Of a stretch of DNA of 64,000 nt, positions 26,872 through 38,973 are shown one piece after another. The DNA comes from Cryptomeria japonica (lineage: Eukaryota; Streptophyta; Pinopsida; Cupressales; Cupressaceae). Each line of letters begins with the position of its first letter. Positions within the stretch are counted from its first letter, which is position 1. The notes under the pieces were generated by a model. It saw only the letters and a program-made list of their open reading frames with translations, made no database searches and had not been told where the DNA came from. A program made the position numbers and the translations under genes. Location: NCBI RefSeq assembly GCF_030272615.1, contig NC_081415.1, forward strand, positions 512,891,034 through 512,955,033. Reading direction: 5' to 3'.

Positions 26872-28811
26872 AAAAACCCCGTCTACAACTTTATATTACT
26901 TTCATGTCATATTAGGATATTATCCCTAACTAATGCAATCAATCAAACTTCATGCGACCAAACAATCAAGCCTCTACACAACCAAGATCTATTTTTGTCG
27001 AGTTCTTGTGCTCAATACAAAATATGAGAGCTATTTTGTTGTTAAATGTGGAATGCGGTTTGTTCCAAGCCTTCCAATTATCACTCTAAGGAATCAACAA
27101 AGATTTGGGGCAAGAGAATTCCTAATTAAAAGGGAGCTGGAGTTTCTTAAGAGAGTAATGGGGCTCTTTGAGAGGGGTTGGGAAGAGAGAGCCATAAGTG
27201 ACAATGTAAATTAATATGAAGCTTGGGTGTGGAAATACAAATTTGATGAACAGCTGGATGGTCTAGGGAGTCTAAAATCTAGTGAAGATGAGGAAGAGTT
27301 GATCTTAGATTAGGAAAAGTGACTTTCAAAGTCTACTGAATGTTCTCTTTAGCAACCACCCACAGATATCCAAGACTCAAGGGATTCCAATGTGGGCTAA
27401 GGAAAGGAAATATTTGCTTCATTTCCCATAGCAATTTGTTCTCCATTTTCTACCTCTTCATTCTTTTAATATAATTTGGGTATAATAGGCCTTGTTTTCT
27501 CCCTAATACTATGATCTTCTATGGGAATTTTGTTTTGATGGACTCCCATGTTTCGTTTTCTCTTTTAAAACTCTACAATGAATTTTTAATAATATTTAAT
27601 AAACTTATGGCTTTGGCCTTTTACCAAGCAAAAAAATAACTCCACCTGATTTCATTATGGTGGATTATATACTATTCTAGTTGTTTCAGACTATCACTTT
27701 CCTATTGACAATATAATTGGTCCAACTTCCTTTTCTTGCTTGAACATTGATTGTAATGAAAATATCATCTATTCGATAAGCATGATTTAATATACAAAAC
27801 TACTATGTCTAGACCACTATTGAAGTTTCTAGAAAAAACCTGGTCTGCAACTTTACATTACTTTCATGTCATATTAGGATATTAGCCTTAACTAATGCAA
27901 TCAATCAACCTTCATGCAACCAAACAATCAAGCATCTACATAACCAATATCTATTCTTTGTTGAGCTCTTGTGCTCAATACAAAATATGAGAGCTATGAT
28001 TTTGTTAAATGTGGAATGGGGTAGGTGCCAAGGCTTCCAATTATCACTCTAAGGAACCAACAAAGATTTGGGGCAAGAGAATTCCTAATTAAAAGGGGGT
28101 TGGAGTTCTAAAGAGAGTAATGGGGCTCTTTGAGAGGGGTTGGGAAGAGAGAGCCATAAGTGATGATGTGAATTAAGATGAAGCTTGGGTGTGGAAATAC
28201 AAATTCGATGAACACCTAGATGGTCTGGGGAGTCTGAAATGTAGTGAAGATGAGGAGGAGTTGAGTTTAGATTAGGCAGAGTGACTTTCAAAGGCTATTG
28301 GATGTTCTCTTTAGCAACCACCCACATATATCCAAGACCCAAGGGATTCCAATGTGGGCTGAGGAAAGGAAATATTTGCTTCATTTCCCATAACAATCTT
28401 GTTCTCCATTTTCTACCTCTTCATTTTTTTAATATAATCTAGTTATAATAATGTATAATAGGCCTTGTTTTTTCCCTAATACTATGATCTTCCATGGTAA
28501 TTTTGTTTAGATGGCCTCCCATGTTTTGTTTTCTCTTTTAAAACTCTATAATGATTTTTTTATAATATTTAATAAACTTATGGCTTATGCCTTTTACCGA
28601 GAAAAAAAAAAAAAGTCCACCTCGTTTCATTATGGTGGATTATATACTATTCTAGTTGTTTCAGACTACCACTTTTTTAATGACAATATAATTGGTCCAA
28701 CTTCCTTTTCTTGCTTGAACATTGATTCTAACTAAAATATGACATATTCGAGAAGCATTATTTATTATATAAAACTATTATGTCTAGACCACTATTGAAG
28801 TTTCTAGAAAA
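26872..28811 (+). repeat. 0.96-kb tandem duplication
   Basis: Two direct copies lie head to tail: 26872-27832 and 27833-28811. Each begins with the R1 end region (CTGCAACTTT or CTACAACTTT, then CATGTCATATTAGGATATTA). Each continues into a segment with a short coding-like part (near 27100 and 28065) and then a LINE-like 3' end, CTTTTACC plus an A-run, at about 27618-27635 and 28590-28613. The copies differ at several percent of sites. The copy-2 start is closer to R1 copy b at 46451, so copy 2 keeps the older form. Confidence 0.75.
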
Positions 28812-29777
28812 AAATTCAATGCCCTAAAATTGTAGTGAAACAAACTAGATAGTGGTTTAACGAGTCTCAATAATTTTTTTTGTAGAAAATTAAAATAAAA
28901 CATGAACCAATGCACAACCCCATTATAGAGTGGGGCCCTACCTATAATGCCCACCAAAATACCCTACAGAAACTAAACAATAATATACAAATGGAGATAA
29001 TTTTTTTCTTAATTAACCTCTAATAACATCTAATGCAACATATAACATCTCCATCTATTTACATTCATTAACGAATTAACCAATATGAACATACATCATT
29101 GCTCATTTCATCAAATAATGCAAGCGAAAATAACACAACATCGATAATCTTTCTCTTGGGTACTTTAACATCATTACTCAATTCATTTCCACCATGACAT
29201 ACTACACACATGATAGGTATATTTCACCTTCATTGATGCATCATATTCTAATTATTTAACCATGAGATCTGCAACCTACAACATTACTTATTCCTTATGA
29301 TATGCATAATTTACTTCCTACCAATGCATCTATGTGAATCATTACTATTTATTAGATCCAATTAGCATCTTCTAACATATTCACTTATTAATCTACAAAT
29401 ATTCCTCCTTGAAGATTATTTAACATTCTAACTAGCCTCTAAACATTCCATGAAATAATATAACTAATCCATAATGCAATTCCATTCTATTCTAACTATA
29501 ATCCACTTTATTTCCATGATTCATAAAATCACATCTCTATAATAGTACAATAAAATTATGCCTTAATTCAAATTTCCAACTACAATTCATCTACAAATAT
29601 AAGTAAATTAAATTCATCATGAGCATAGCTCTTTCTACTACAAGGATCCATCTACTACATACAAAAATATTACATTACATACATTCCATCTTATCTATTA
29701 CATAAATCTACTACAAGGTACATCCATAGTACATCATGAAGAAGAATCCACATCCACGCAAGAAGAATCCAAGAGAA
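28812..29777. other. AT-rich spacer left of the gypsy insertion
   Basis: Simple-looking, CATCTAC/ACATT-rich sequence without a gene. It continues at 40969 once the gypsy element is removed. Confidence 0.45.
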
Positions 29778-29782
29778 CATCC

Positions 29783-30573
29783 TGTAGACACCTAAAATTG
29801 TCCAGTCTAATTAAATAAATATTTTATTTATTTAATTATCTAAGCCTAATTCTTCTATTAATTAGATAAATCTTTATTTATTTAATTAATTCATTTATCC
29901 TCTTCTAGCCTTATTTCTCATTTAAATAAATACATTTATTTATTTAAATTATCCTTTTCCTAAATTAAATAAATATCTTATTTATTTAATTATCTTACTT
30001 CTTCTATTAATTAAATAAATCTTTATTTATTTAATTAATTCATAAACCTTTTCTACCCATGACACATGTCATTCATCTCTTAATTCATACACTACCTACC
30101 CCTTTCATTATTTTATTATTTCTTTTACCTACCCTCTAATCCTAGCCGACCTCTCTTTTTACACCTCTCAATCTTATCCCTCCATTTCATATTGTGTCTT
30201 CTATTTAAGAAGATGCTTTCTTCATTGTCAAACCCTAATGACCTAATCACTCAGCTTAATCGACAATTTGGAGGACTCGACTACACTACGATCCTACTTG
30301 CAACCACATTCCGTTCTTTGTTGAGCTCTTGTGCATATTAAAATCTGAGAGAAAATATATCAAGCAAGATCAATGGAGATAGGAAGAATGGAGATCAAAA
30401 CCCTATTGAACATGTGATGGTATAATCTTTGTGATTTCATTTGATTTGCATTGTCTTAGGTAATCTTCATATGTTATGGTGGATCTTTGTTGATTGTTAG
30501 GCTAGGGTTTTGTGGTTGAATTCATTTAGCCTTTCAATATTGTTATTATTGTTATCCATTTTCACCATAAACA
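29783..30573 (+). repeat. 5' LTR, gypsy element
   Basis: 791 bp, TGTAGACA...CATAAACA. The first 260 bp hold five AT-rich imperfect palindromes built on TTAAATAAAT and ATTTATTTAA. A weak TATA-like CTATTTAAG lies at 30201-30209. The only differences I saw from the 3' LTR are TAGATAA/TAAATAA (near 29865), CACTCAG/CACTTAG, GAGAGAAA/GAGAGCAA and ATTGAAC/ATTGGAC. Confidence 0.95.
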
Positions 30574-30594
30574 TTTTGGCACGCCCGGTGGGAC
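30574..30594 (+). promoter_or_regulatory. Primer-binding site, gypsy element
   Basis: TTTTGGCACGCCCGGTGGGA directly follows the LTR, where a tRNA 3' end would prime minus-strand synthesis. I do not assign the tRNA with confidence. Confidence 0.7.
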
Positions 30595-30721
30595 TTTTGT
30601 CCCTTTGCATTTAACCTTTTTGTTGCAGATTTTGCATTTTTGAAGTTGCAGATCGGGCATTTTCGACAACATTTTTGACATTCCAGCGTCTGCGCACTTT
30701 CAGATCGCATTTTTTTTTTCT

Positions 30722-31068
30722 GGCGCGTCTACGACATCTGGAATCACGTCTGTATTACTGGCAATATTTTATTTTGCAGGTTCCGGGAAATCACGTTTGT
30801 GTTATTTAGTCACGTCTGCGGTGTTTTTAGCCGTGTCTGTGACCAAGGGTCGCGTCTGTGTTCTTCAGATGCGTCTGTGCATCACAGAACCGCGTCTGTG
30901 TCACGAAGTCGTGTCTGTGATCATTTTAATCGCATCTGTGCTTTGCAAGATTTTCTGTTTTACATTTTTTTGCAGAAACGCGTCTGTGAGGTGTTAAATC
31001 GCGTCTGTGTTGTGGAATCGCGTCTATGTAGGGCAGAATCGCGTCTATGTAAGGTAAAATCGCGTCTA

Positions 31069-31075
<7 letters not shown>
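30722..31075 (+). repeat. 20-bp-period motif array, sense orientation
   Basis: About 15 copies of a motif with consensus CGCGTCTGTG and looser forms such as CACGTCTG, CGTGTCTG and CGCGTCTATG. Clear copies start at 30792, 30811, 30831, 30851, 30870, 30891, 30910, 30931, 30979, 31000, 31019, 31040 and 31061, so the spacing is very close to 20 bp. Spacers between the motifs are not conserved. The array lies in the untranslated leader. Its reverse complement forms a second array at 39376-39640. Confidence 0.85.
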
Positions 31076-31077
<2 letters not shown>

Positions 31078-31101
<24 letters not shown>

Positions 31102-31105
31102 AAAA
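31078..31105 (+). repeat. (AAAT)n microsatellite
   Basis: About six to seven ATAA units directly follow the motif array. Confidence 0.9.
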
Positions 31106-32738
31106 ATTTTAGGTTTTCATTTTTCGCCATTTTGTCTTGCATTTAATGTTTCAGATCTAGCTAACAAAATTGGTGCAGCTTGTCTTGAAAGCAAAATCGT
31201 TTGGTTGAAGGCCCCTCTTTCACAAAGTCTTTTGGGTTTCTAAAATTTACCTAACTTGTGTGCTTGTAGGAAGGGGTGATCATTTGAAACAACCCAAACT
31301 ACTAACAAATTTTGTTGCAGGGCCTTGGCTAGGGTTTTATAATTTTGTTGTGTGTCTTGTTTTCATAGACTAGCAAATACTTCCATTGGTGCACTAAAAT
31401 TGAATCATTGTCTTTTGTGTCTTGAGCAATAGGCTCTTTTTGTTCAATCTTTAGAGGGCCTATCTTCCCGTGTGGTCATTAGGACTACTAGTGAGAAGAG
31501 AATGACCCAAGTGGTAGGGAGGAAAACCCACCTCTTCCGAACCACTATAATCAAATGTATTCATGGTGAAAACTATGGATAACGTGTGCTGATTAGTTCA
31601 TACCGACACTATGTCTCCCCATAAACCCGTTTGATCAAATTTATTTGATCATTTGTAGGGCGTAACCCCTACCGGCTGGGAGCCTTCTATATTTACAGAG
31701 CTGACAGTGCCGCATGTATGGCCACACGAGTGGATGCCCTTACTAGCACCTTTTTGTTTTAGAAACCCAAATCCTTCTAGTTGTTGGGGCAGGAGGTTGG
31801 ACCTCTGGTAGCGGCCCACACACATACAGTTCTTAGTAGAGATACAAAGTTCACCATGGGGAGTTTTCATGGGGACTGATGCTTGGCTGACCCGAGAAGT
31901 GAGTGCCGAGGGTGAAGCCAGTGAGGTCAAGCATCTAAGTATCCGCTCTGAATAGCGTAGCCTCGGGGGTAAAACCTCATGTGGGATCAACAACTATTGT
32001 CTTGGCCAGCCATAAGAATTGTGCTTGACTTATTTTAAACATTCAAAACATTCAAGACCAAACAACAAAACATTGTGTCTTTTGTGTTTTCAAGTGTATG
32101 CAAAATAATTTTACATCAAACAACACACTTTCTTGGAGTCATTTTGAAGTCTAAACACTTGCAAACATTGAGTCCTCAGCAACATTGTGTCCTCTTGTCA
32201 CGAAAAAATAGTCAAACATTCAGATTTGGTCACAACCAACAACTTCACAAATTGGAAAAATTTTACAGTCCAGCAAACAAAAGAAATCAGTTTCGGAATA
32301 CTTGAGCTTCCTAGGTTGTTTCTTCAGGTTTCATCTAGCATTCAACCTGTCTTTGGGTCTCACATAGCCCATCATTGCTTTACATCTCTCATTACATTCA
32401 CAATTGTCTAAACTTGAGTCAAAAGGTCACTTGCTTGTCCTCATCATACTTTGTCAACACACTACATACAACAACACTTTGCTAAGTGGTCCCTCATCAA
32501 GGTTTCTTACCTTTGGGTCTCATTTGGTTTTACTTAGATTCAAGGTCAACTTACCTCATCAAGAGAAACTATCCTCTCTTTCGAAGCCACACCTACTCTA
32601 CTACATACATACTTGGTCTTACACTTTGGACATTGCAAATACACCTCAAGATTCATTTACACTCCATACAACTCTTGGTCTTCCATACTCTTTCCATTTT
32701 TCAACTAGTCTTACACATCTTGGTCAAACACCTAGTTC
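31106..32738 (+). other. Untranslated leader of the gypsy element
   Basis: 1.6 kb between the motif array and the gag start. It has a GC-richer block near 31640-31990 and a T/C- and CA-rich stretch before gag. Open stretches on either strand are short and show no recognised domain. Long leaders like this are usual in Tat-lineage elements. Confidence 0.5.
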
Positions 32739-34448
32739 ATGGTTGAAACCCATCTTCAAAAATCTAGGAGAATAGCTAAAGAAGCTCAAGAGTCCGCAAA
32801 CATGAGTTCTTATGAGTATGACAATGATTTATTTTTCAATCTTGAGCACACTACACTGCCTGACATGGATGTTTATAGACACATTCCAAATGTTGAGAAC
32901 ACAGACACTACAAATAACAATGCTACACACAATGACAATGTGGACAACTTTTCAATACAATCAGCAGATATAGAAGAATCCATAATGAATCCTCATTTCA
33001 ATAGATTGGTTGAAGAGATAATGAGGAGAGATCGCCAGTACTTTTTACAAATGATGGCACAAAGTGGAGTTAAAATGCCTCATGACTTTGACATGTCTCA
33101 ACTTATGGAAAGTCGACCCTCACAACAAACTCAATCCAACATGGATCAAAGGAGACCAAATAGTGGAGGAAATAGAGCACCGAATATGATGCCTGAGTCA
33201 CCATCAGTTTTGCTTCAAAAACCAGCAATCCCACATACACATGGTCAAACATATGATACTCACCTTCGCAAACCATTATGGAAATCTTGTGGAGAAAAAT
33301 ATGCTCAATCACATATCAATGCTAAGGATCAACCACCAAAGCAATGGGATATTCCAAGGCATGCTCAAAATTTGGACACAAGGAAACCTCATGTCAAATT
33401 TGGGGGAAATACAATAGAACATGACATGCCTGTAGAGTATGGTATACATGCACAAAATAGATATGCTGTTCCTCAACATGAATCTATACCAAGTGGTCCA
33501 TATATGCAACATCATTAAAGACCTCCTCCATATGAACATGTGTATGATCAATATCATCCATATATGCAACATGCACCTCCTCCAATGGGTACCTCAAACA
33601 TAGGATATGGTCCAAGAAGTCGATCTCCACCTAAGAGCAATTTGGAGCAACAAATCAGGGACTTACAAAAGAAAATGGAGGACATAAATACATCGAAGCC
33701 AACATACACAATGAGAGACATATGTCCTTATCCAGTTGACAAGAGCATTCCAATGCCTCCTTTTCCTACACACTTTGTAACGCCTAAATTTGATAAGTAT
33801 AGAGGAAAAGGGGATCCTAAGGCACACATAAGACAATTTTTCACAGCTTGCATTGAGGTAGCAGCAGAAGAGACATATTTGATGAGATTATTCCCACAAA
33901 GCTTAGGTGATCAAGCTATGGAATGGTTCTCCCAACTTCCACCTGGTATTAAGTCATGGGGTGACCTAGTAGAAGCATTTATTCAACATTTCTCCTACAA
34001 TATAGAGACAGACATATCAGTCACTACTTTGTGCAACACCAAGCAAAAAGAGGGAGAATCTTTTGCATCATTTTTACAAAGATGGAGAAATCTAGCCAGC
34101 AGATGCTCTTGTGAGATTCCACAAAAACAAATGGTAGAGATGTTCACCCAAAATGTTAACAAAGAGATTGGTTATGACTTAAGGAAAGCTTGTTTGCCTG
34201 CCTTCAAGGATGTTATTGAAAAGGGCTTAGCAACAGAAAAGGTCTTAATTGAACAAGGAGTCATTAAGATATTCAAGGAAAACAAAGATGACTTTAAAGG
34301 AAAAGACAAGCCAAGATTTTGGAATAAAAACAAAAACACAGTCAATGATGGTGTTGTTGATGCCAACACAGTGCGACCCAAATTCATCTTTTCAGGATCA
34401 AGTTCTAGAAACAATCAAGTAAATACTCAAACAACTTCCAGATCATGA
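32739..34448 (+). pseudogene. gag, gypsy element (one internal stop)
   Basis: Structural Gag protein. The ATG at 32739 opens one reading frame that continues to 36857, broken only by three stops. In this part a TAA lies at 33516-33518 and a TGA at 34446-34448. The N-terminal 260 residues are polar and rich in Q, N and H. The Retrotrans_gag core begins near 33785 (PKFDKYRGKGDPKAHIRQF) and includes AMEWFSQLPPGIKSW and FLQRWRNLASRC. A lysine-rich tail (KGKDKPRFWNKNKN) follows near 34300. Because the frame is kept across the stops, the mutations look recent. A lone stop could also be a read-through site or a sequence error. Confidence 0.85.
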
Positions 34449-35891
34449 AGGAAGTACACTCCATTGGGAGAACCACTTGAGTCAGTTTTCAAGAAGCTTG
34501 TGGCAAACAAGGTAATCACAGTTCCAGATTTTCCTCCATATGAACCAAAGGTTAAGCCGAATTGGTGGAATGATGATGAGTATTGTGAATTTCATAAGAG
34601 CAAGGGTCATAAGATAGGAAATTGTCATCGACTGAAGAACATCATACAGGATCTCATTGATAGAGGTGACATTGAGATTGAAGGACATTCATCCAATCAA
34701 GAACATGAGATGTTTAAGGAACCATTCCCAAAACATGACAAGGGAAAAGCTAAAGCCACAGATGACCAAGCCAACTATACTAGAGCACCTTACAACTATG
34801 ATTCAACTATCAATAATATCTCGATGGACAATTACGTCTCTACTATTATCATCAAGGACAAAGCATCTGAGAATTCTACTCAGAGACCCAGGATTGTCCT
34901 AAAAGGTGTTGGATCTTCTTCCGAACCTACCTCTGAATGTCACGTTACAACCCGTCGAGGTAAAATTACTTTGCAAGGTGCTCCAGCCAAGAACACCACT
35001 TCCTCATCAACTAAGCCTGAGTATGACCTTGTAGAACACTTAGGGAAGACACCCGCGCTCATCTCCATTCTTGAGCTTTTACGCATATCCCCTGCACATA
35101 AAGCTATTCTTGACAAAATCTTGAGAGATACTACCGTTCCTACTGATCTGAACGTGGACCAGTTTCAAGCCATGGTGGGATACCTTTCCATTCCACACTC
35201 CCTTACATTCATAGAAGTTGATGATGCCTCCGTAAGTCAGCCACATAATGCACCACTACACATTGAAGGCTTCATTCACAAACATCAAATAAAAAGAGTC
35301 CTGATAGATGGAGGAGCAGGTCTAAACATTTGTACATTGAGCACAATTAAACAATTGGGATATTCTGATAAAGCTATGAATTCTACAAACAAAATCACCA
35401 TCAAGGCATATGACGATGAAGAGCGTTCATCCAAGGGCACAGTCACCTTACCTCTCAGAGTTGGGCCAGTTACAAAGGATGTGGTTTTTCAAGTACTTGA
35501 TCTGGATCTCACATACAACATATTGCTAGGACGTCCTTGGATTCATGAGATGAGCGCAGTCCCATCTACATATCATCGATGTATCAAGTTTCCACACAAT
35601 GGAGTTGAAGTGACCATCAAAGCGGATCCAAATCCATTCATTAATTGTAACAATCTACAACCTAGATCCGAAATAACAATTCCAGCTAATCGAGAAGCTA
35701 TTCCTTCATCAGAATATGTGGATCCTAAATCCTTAAAAGCTTCTACATCCAAACAAGCAGAGCTAAAAGAAAAGTTCAAGATTAAATACCTAGGATGTGG
35801 CGAGTATATCTTTCATGTTGATCAACTCCCACTATCTCCTAAGGCATTTAGTCGACAGGAACAACCTACAAACAATTTTCAATGCCAATGA
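34449..35891 (+). pseudogene. Gag C-terminus and aspartic protease, gypsy element
   Basis: Continues the gag frame after the TGA. A zinc-type site CEFHKSKGHKIGNCHRL near 34584-34634 is typical of the Tat Gag tail. The retropepsin domain lies near 35200-35620. Its catalytic loop reads VLIDGGAGLNIC (about 35298-35333), with glycine where serine or threonine is usual in D(S/T)GA. A second protease motif NILLGRPWIH is near 35518. The aspartate itself is kept. A TGA at 35889-35891 ends this section, but the same frame stays open beyond it. The protease would mature Gag-Pol. Confidence 0.85.
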
Positions 35892-36857
35892 ATTGGGTGT
35901 GAACCACCTAGTGTTGTGGCTACTAAGTCTGAATGCAAATCTCCTCTAGTGGTGCAAGCATCTCTTGATATCAATAGTCCTAAGAATGGTTCCAACAAAG
36001 AATCTATTGAGCATATCACCAGCCCTCTTGATATCTCACATAGCCTTACCATTTCATCTACTCATTCCATTTCCACTCCACTTCCAAACTTGGATCAACA
36101 AGAATTACAAAAGCCCTTACTCATTGGGGATGAAAAATCAAGCTTTGAAAAGAAAAATCTAAAAGTCAAAACTAAAGAAAAGTCCTTTAGTCCAAATCAA
36201 AATCAAAAGCTATTGGACTCTGCAAAAATCAAGGTCAAGGATAAAAATCCCATGAAGAAAAAAGAACAAGAGATGATCTCCCCTAATATCAAAATAACTG
36301 GGGGCAAAAGCTCTAAAATTTTAAGTCAAAAAGCATACTTGTTGATCCTAAGTCTCCATCATGCTATCCTACTTTCACTTCTTTTCACAATCATAAGCCT
36401 TCATAACTCTTCCACTTGTTCCACACATCCATCCCCTTCTAGCGATACATCATGGACCTTTAATGGAGCTTACTCAAAGGACTTTGTTATCAGGGATGCC
36501 CAAACTTCTTCAGGTGACATGCATACGGGCCTGTGTAGTCCACACACTAGTAATTCTATCTCAATTCCTTCATCGAGGAAGACATTCACTCGAGCTACAC
36601 ATCATTCAGTTAAGGAACAATGCAGCTACAATCACAAGGTCAAGCCTCGCACATCTGAGGTAGGTGACTTGGTTCTCAAAGAAAATCCCAAACATCAACA
36701 AGACAGAGAGAAGAAGGGCAAGTTTGAACCAAACTGGCTTGGTCCTTACATTATTACAGCAGTACATGGCTCTGGGGCATATCAACTCTCAACTACAGAA
36801 GGTGAACCTTTGGAGGATCCTATCAACAGCATGCACCTTCGCAGGTTTTACACATAG
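35892..36857 (+). pseudogene. Fused remnant: integrase C-terminal GPY module
   Basis: Same frame as gag and protease, ending at TAG 36855-36857. The first two thirds (35892-36440) is a serine- and lysine-rich linker with a short hydrophobic stretch (LLILSLHHAILLSLLF near 36340-36390). SWTFNGAYSKDF at about 36447-36482 may be a scrap of the Tat RNase H start. From about 36640 the sequence is an integrase C-terminus: VGDLVLKEN, then KFEPNWLGPYIITAVHG, then DPINSMHLRRFYT. Reverse transcriptase, RNase H and the DDE core are missing between protease and this module, so a large internal deletion joined them. Confidence 0.75.
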
Positions 36858-38512
36858 ATCTTCAGAGTATCCTAATTCGAAAACACAAAAAAATCAAAAA
36901 TACAAAAAAAATTATAAAACAAAAAAATCGTTACTTGGTGAAAACCTGGCAATCAGGCGCCTTGTGACACAAAAAACATTGAAAAATCGAAAAAAGTAAA
37001 GAGGAATAATTTCGTCCAACGGTGAAAACCACTTCGGTGGCGCCCTGGGCAAGTACCATGGTGAAAACTGGGTCACCAGCGCCATGCGTAGAGACATTGC
37101 TCCTCCCTCCTTCAGGATTCTCTTTCATCATTTCACTTTGCACACACTCACAACCTATTCGTTCATAATAAACTTACCCATTCCCATCATGGCTTGTTAT
37201 TGATCTACCCAAGATTGGTTAGCCATTCATAATAAACCTCCCTTTCCATCCATAATAAATCAGATCCTATCTGTGGCTAAGGCAAATCCTACGTCTAGTG
37301 ATGGGTGTGGAACTGCGAACATCACATGTTTCAAGGAGTACAGTTTCTTCCAGCTTCCTTCAGTCTATCCGTGCACAATCCACAATAAAGCAGCATTTGC
37401 ATCACAGATCCGCAATAAAGTATCAGTTTCATGGATTCGGTCAGTTTTAGATGAGACACAGCAGCAACAATGGGCTTCAATAAATCAAATCTTTCAACAG
37501 ACTCAGACAACATATGGTTCAGTGCTATCTATCCTTTTTGTGAAAGTAAGCATTGTGACCATAATCAAATAAGACTTATACAAGTGACAAGAGACACTAA
37601 ACGTGAGGACTACAGTGGATGTTGGTATCGAGTCTTGGTTTTCTTTTGATTTTATCTTTTGGTGACATGTCTTTTAGCTTTTTCAGGATGTCTTTGACTA
37701 GAGATTCTATCTCTAGGATGTCTTTGACTAGAAAGGCGAGGATGGGGTATCGTCACCTATTTGCATTTGCTGTCTGTGGATTGTCTCTTAGTAATGCTAT
37801 GACTTGTCCAAGGATATGAGGACACTGTGAGTCTAGTATGAACTAGGGCATTCCTTGTTTGTGACTGTCTTATCTCCATGCAAACGGGTACAATGACTTT
37901 CTGGGTCAAACATATGCCTCGATTGTCATAACCTACTTGCCATAATAAAGCTCAATGATGATAATGCACAAGAAGCTCTTTCACTTTCATATCTTCTATC
38001 TTTCATCCCCCTTTCTTGATTGAATTCCATCGTCCTTCTCGAGTCCGTGTAGCCTGCTATCACATGACTGAGTATAATGACACACCAAAAATATTTGCAT
38101 TTCATGTAGCTGCACCTACATTACCACATATAAGCATCTCATACATACATATAGATATCACAACTGCATCACATCCTGCACACAACACCTGTTAGCACAA
38201 TTTACATTTGCATTATCATATTCATCTACATTACATACATTCACATTTGCATCATGCATCACATATACAACATAAAAAAACAAAAAAAACAAAATATTGC
38301 ATTGCATCATATACATATTTGCATCCATATCATAAGCATCACATAATAACATCTCATCACATAGGTACACATGCATATAGCTACCACAAAGATGCATCAT
38401 CTCATATATATATAAAGTGTCATGATACAATGATGTCAAAATCATATGGCTACAATCACCCACAGGTGTCTACATCATCATACAAAATGGTACAAAACTG
38501 ATATAGAGGAAC
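36858..38512 (+). other. 3' untranslated region of the gypsy element, left part
   Basis: It holds an A-rich stretch (36885-37010), GGTGAAAACC-type repeats with GGCGCC (about 36935-37085), a duplicated GGATGTCTTTGACTAG (about 37687 and 37719) and a CAT/CACAT-rich low-complexity region (38090-38420). Open stretches here look like composition effects. Minus-strand 37760-37822 could encode a short tail (HILGQVIALLRDNPQTANAN), but nothing supports it as an exon. Confidence 0.5.
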
Positions 38513-38973
38513 TCACTGATCACTCCTGCCAACACTGTTGGTAGTGCTAATCCTATCCATGTCATGGTATCCCATTGCCACATGCCCTGCTCTCATCTCC
38601 AGCCCGGGATCCTGAAATACCCGTCTCAGCGCCTCTCTGTCTCCATCTCGATCGTATGGGATCAGCTCTCCATCGATCGGTATGTGCAAAATCCTGTATA
38701 CATCCTCGAGGGTCACTGTCATCTCCCCCATCGGCAAGTGGAAAGTGCAAGTCTCGGAGTGCCATCTCTCCGCCAGTGCAGTCAGCAAACCCATGTTTGC
38801 CCGAAACTCAGGCACATATAGTACATGTCTGAGGCCCATCTCCTCAATCGCAGCTCTATCCTGAAACGACAACTCTGGTCGTAGTCTCTATGTAGACAGG
38901 AATGTCTCCCGTGACTCTAGCATCGACAGATACTCCTGCAGTCAAACAACTCAATCATGTCAGTTATAGTGGA

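Noticed and set aside
20330-27660. Similarity between ITPPHLI at the LINE endonuclease end (20331) and AACTCCACCTGATTTCATT at 27640
   Set aside because: The match is under 20 bases and does not continue on either side.
30722-31075. Regular 20-bp-period array taken as a CRISPR-like array
   Set aside because: Only about 10 bp per unit is conserved, repeats are short and degenerate, spacers are about 10 bp, and it lies inside a plant retrotransposon leader.
30799-31083. Open stretch across the leader motif array (RVC/RLC-rich peptide)
   Set aside because: The 20-bp period is not a multiple of three, so the open frame is a by-product of the repeat. A minus-strand stretch at 39258-39479 is the same effect.
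31649-31993. Minus-strand open stretch of 114 codons in the gypsy leader
   Set aside because: No recognised motif, no splice or promoter signal, and it lies in a GC-richer leader block.
33103-34414. Minus-strand open stretches opposite gypsy gag
   Set aside because: Shadows of the gag frame, with no domain of their own.
38158-38501. Overlapping open stretches on both strands (CAT/CACAT-rich)
   Set aside because: Low-complexity composition; both strands are open because the sequence is built from ACAT and ATCA words.
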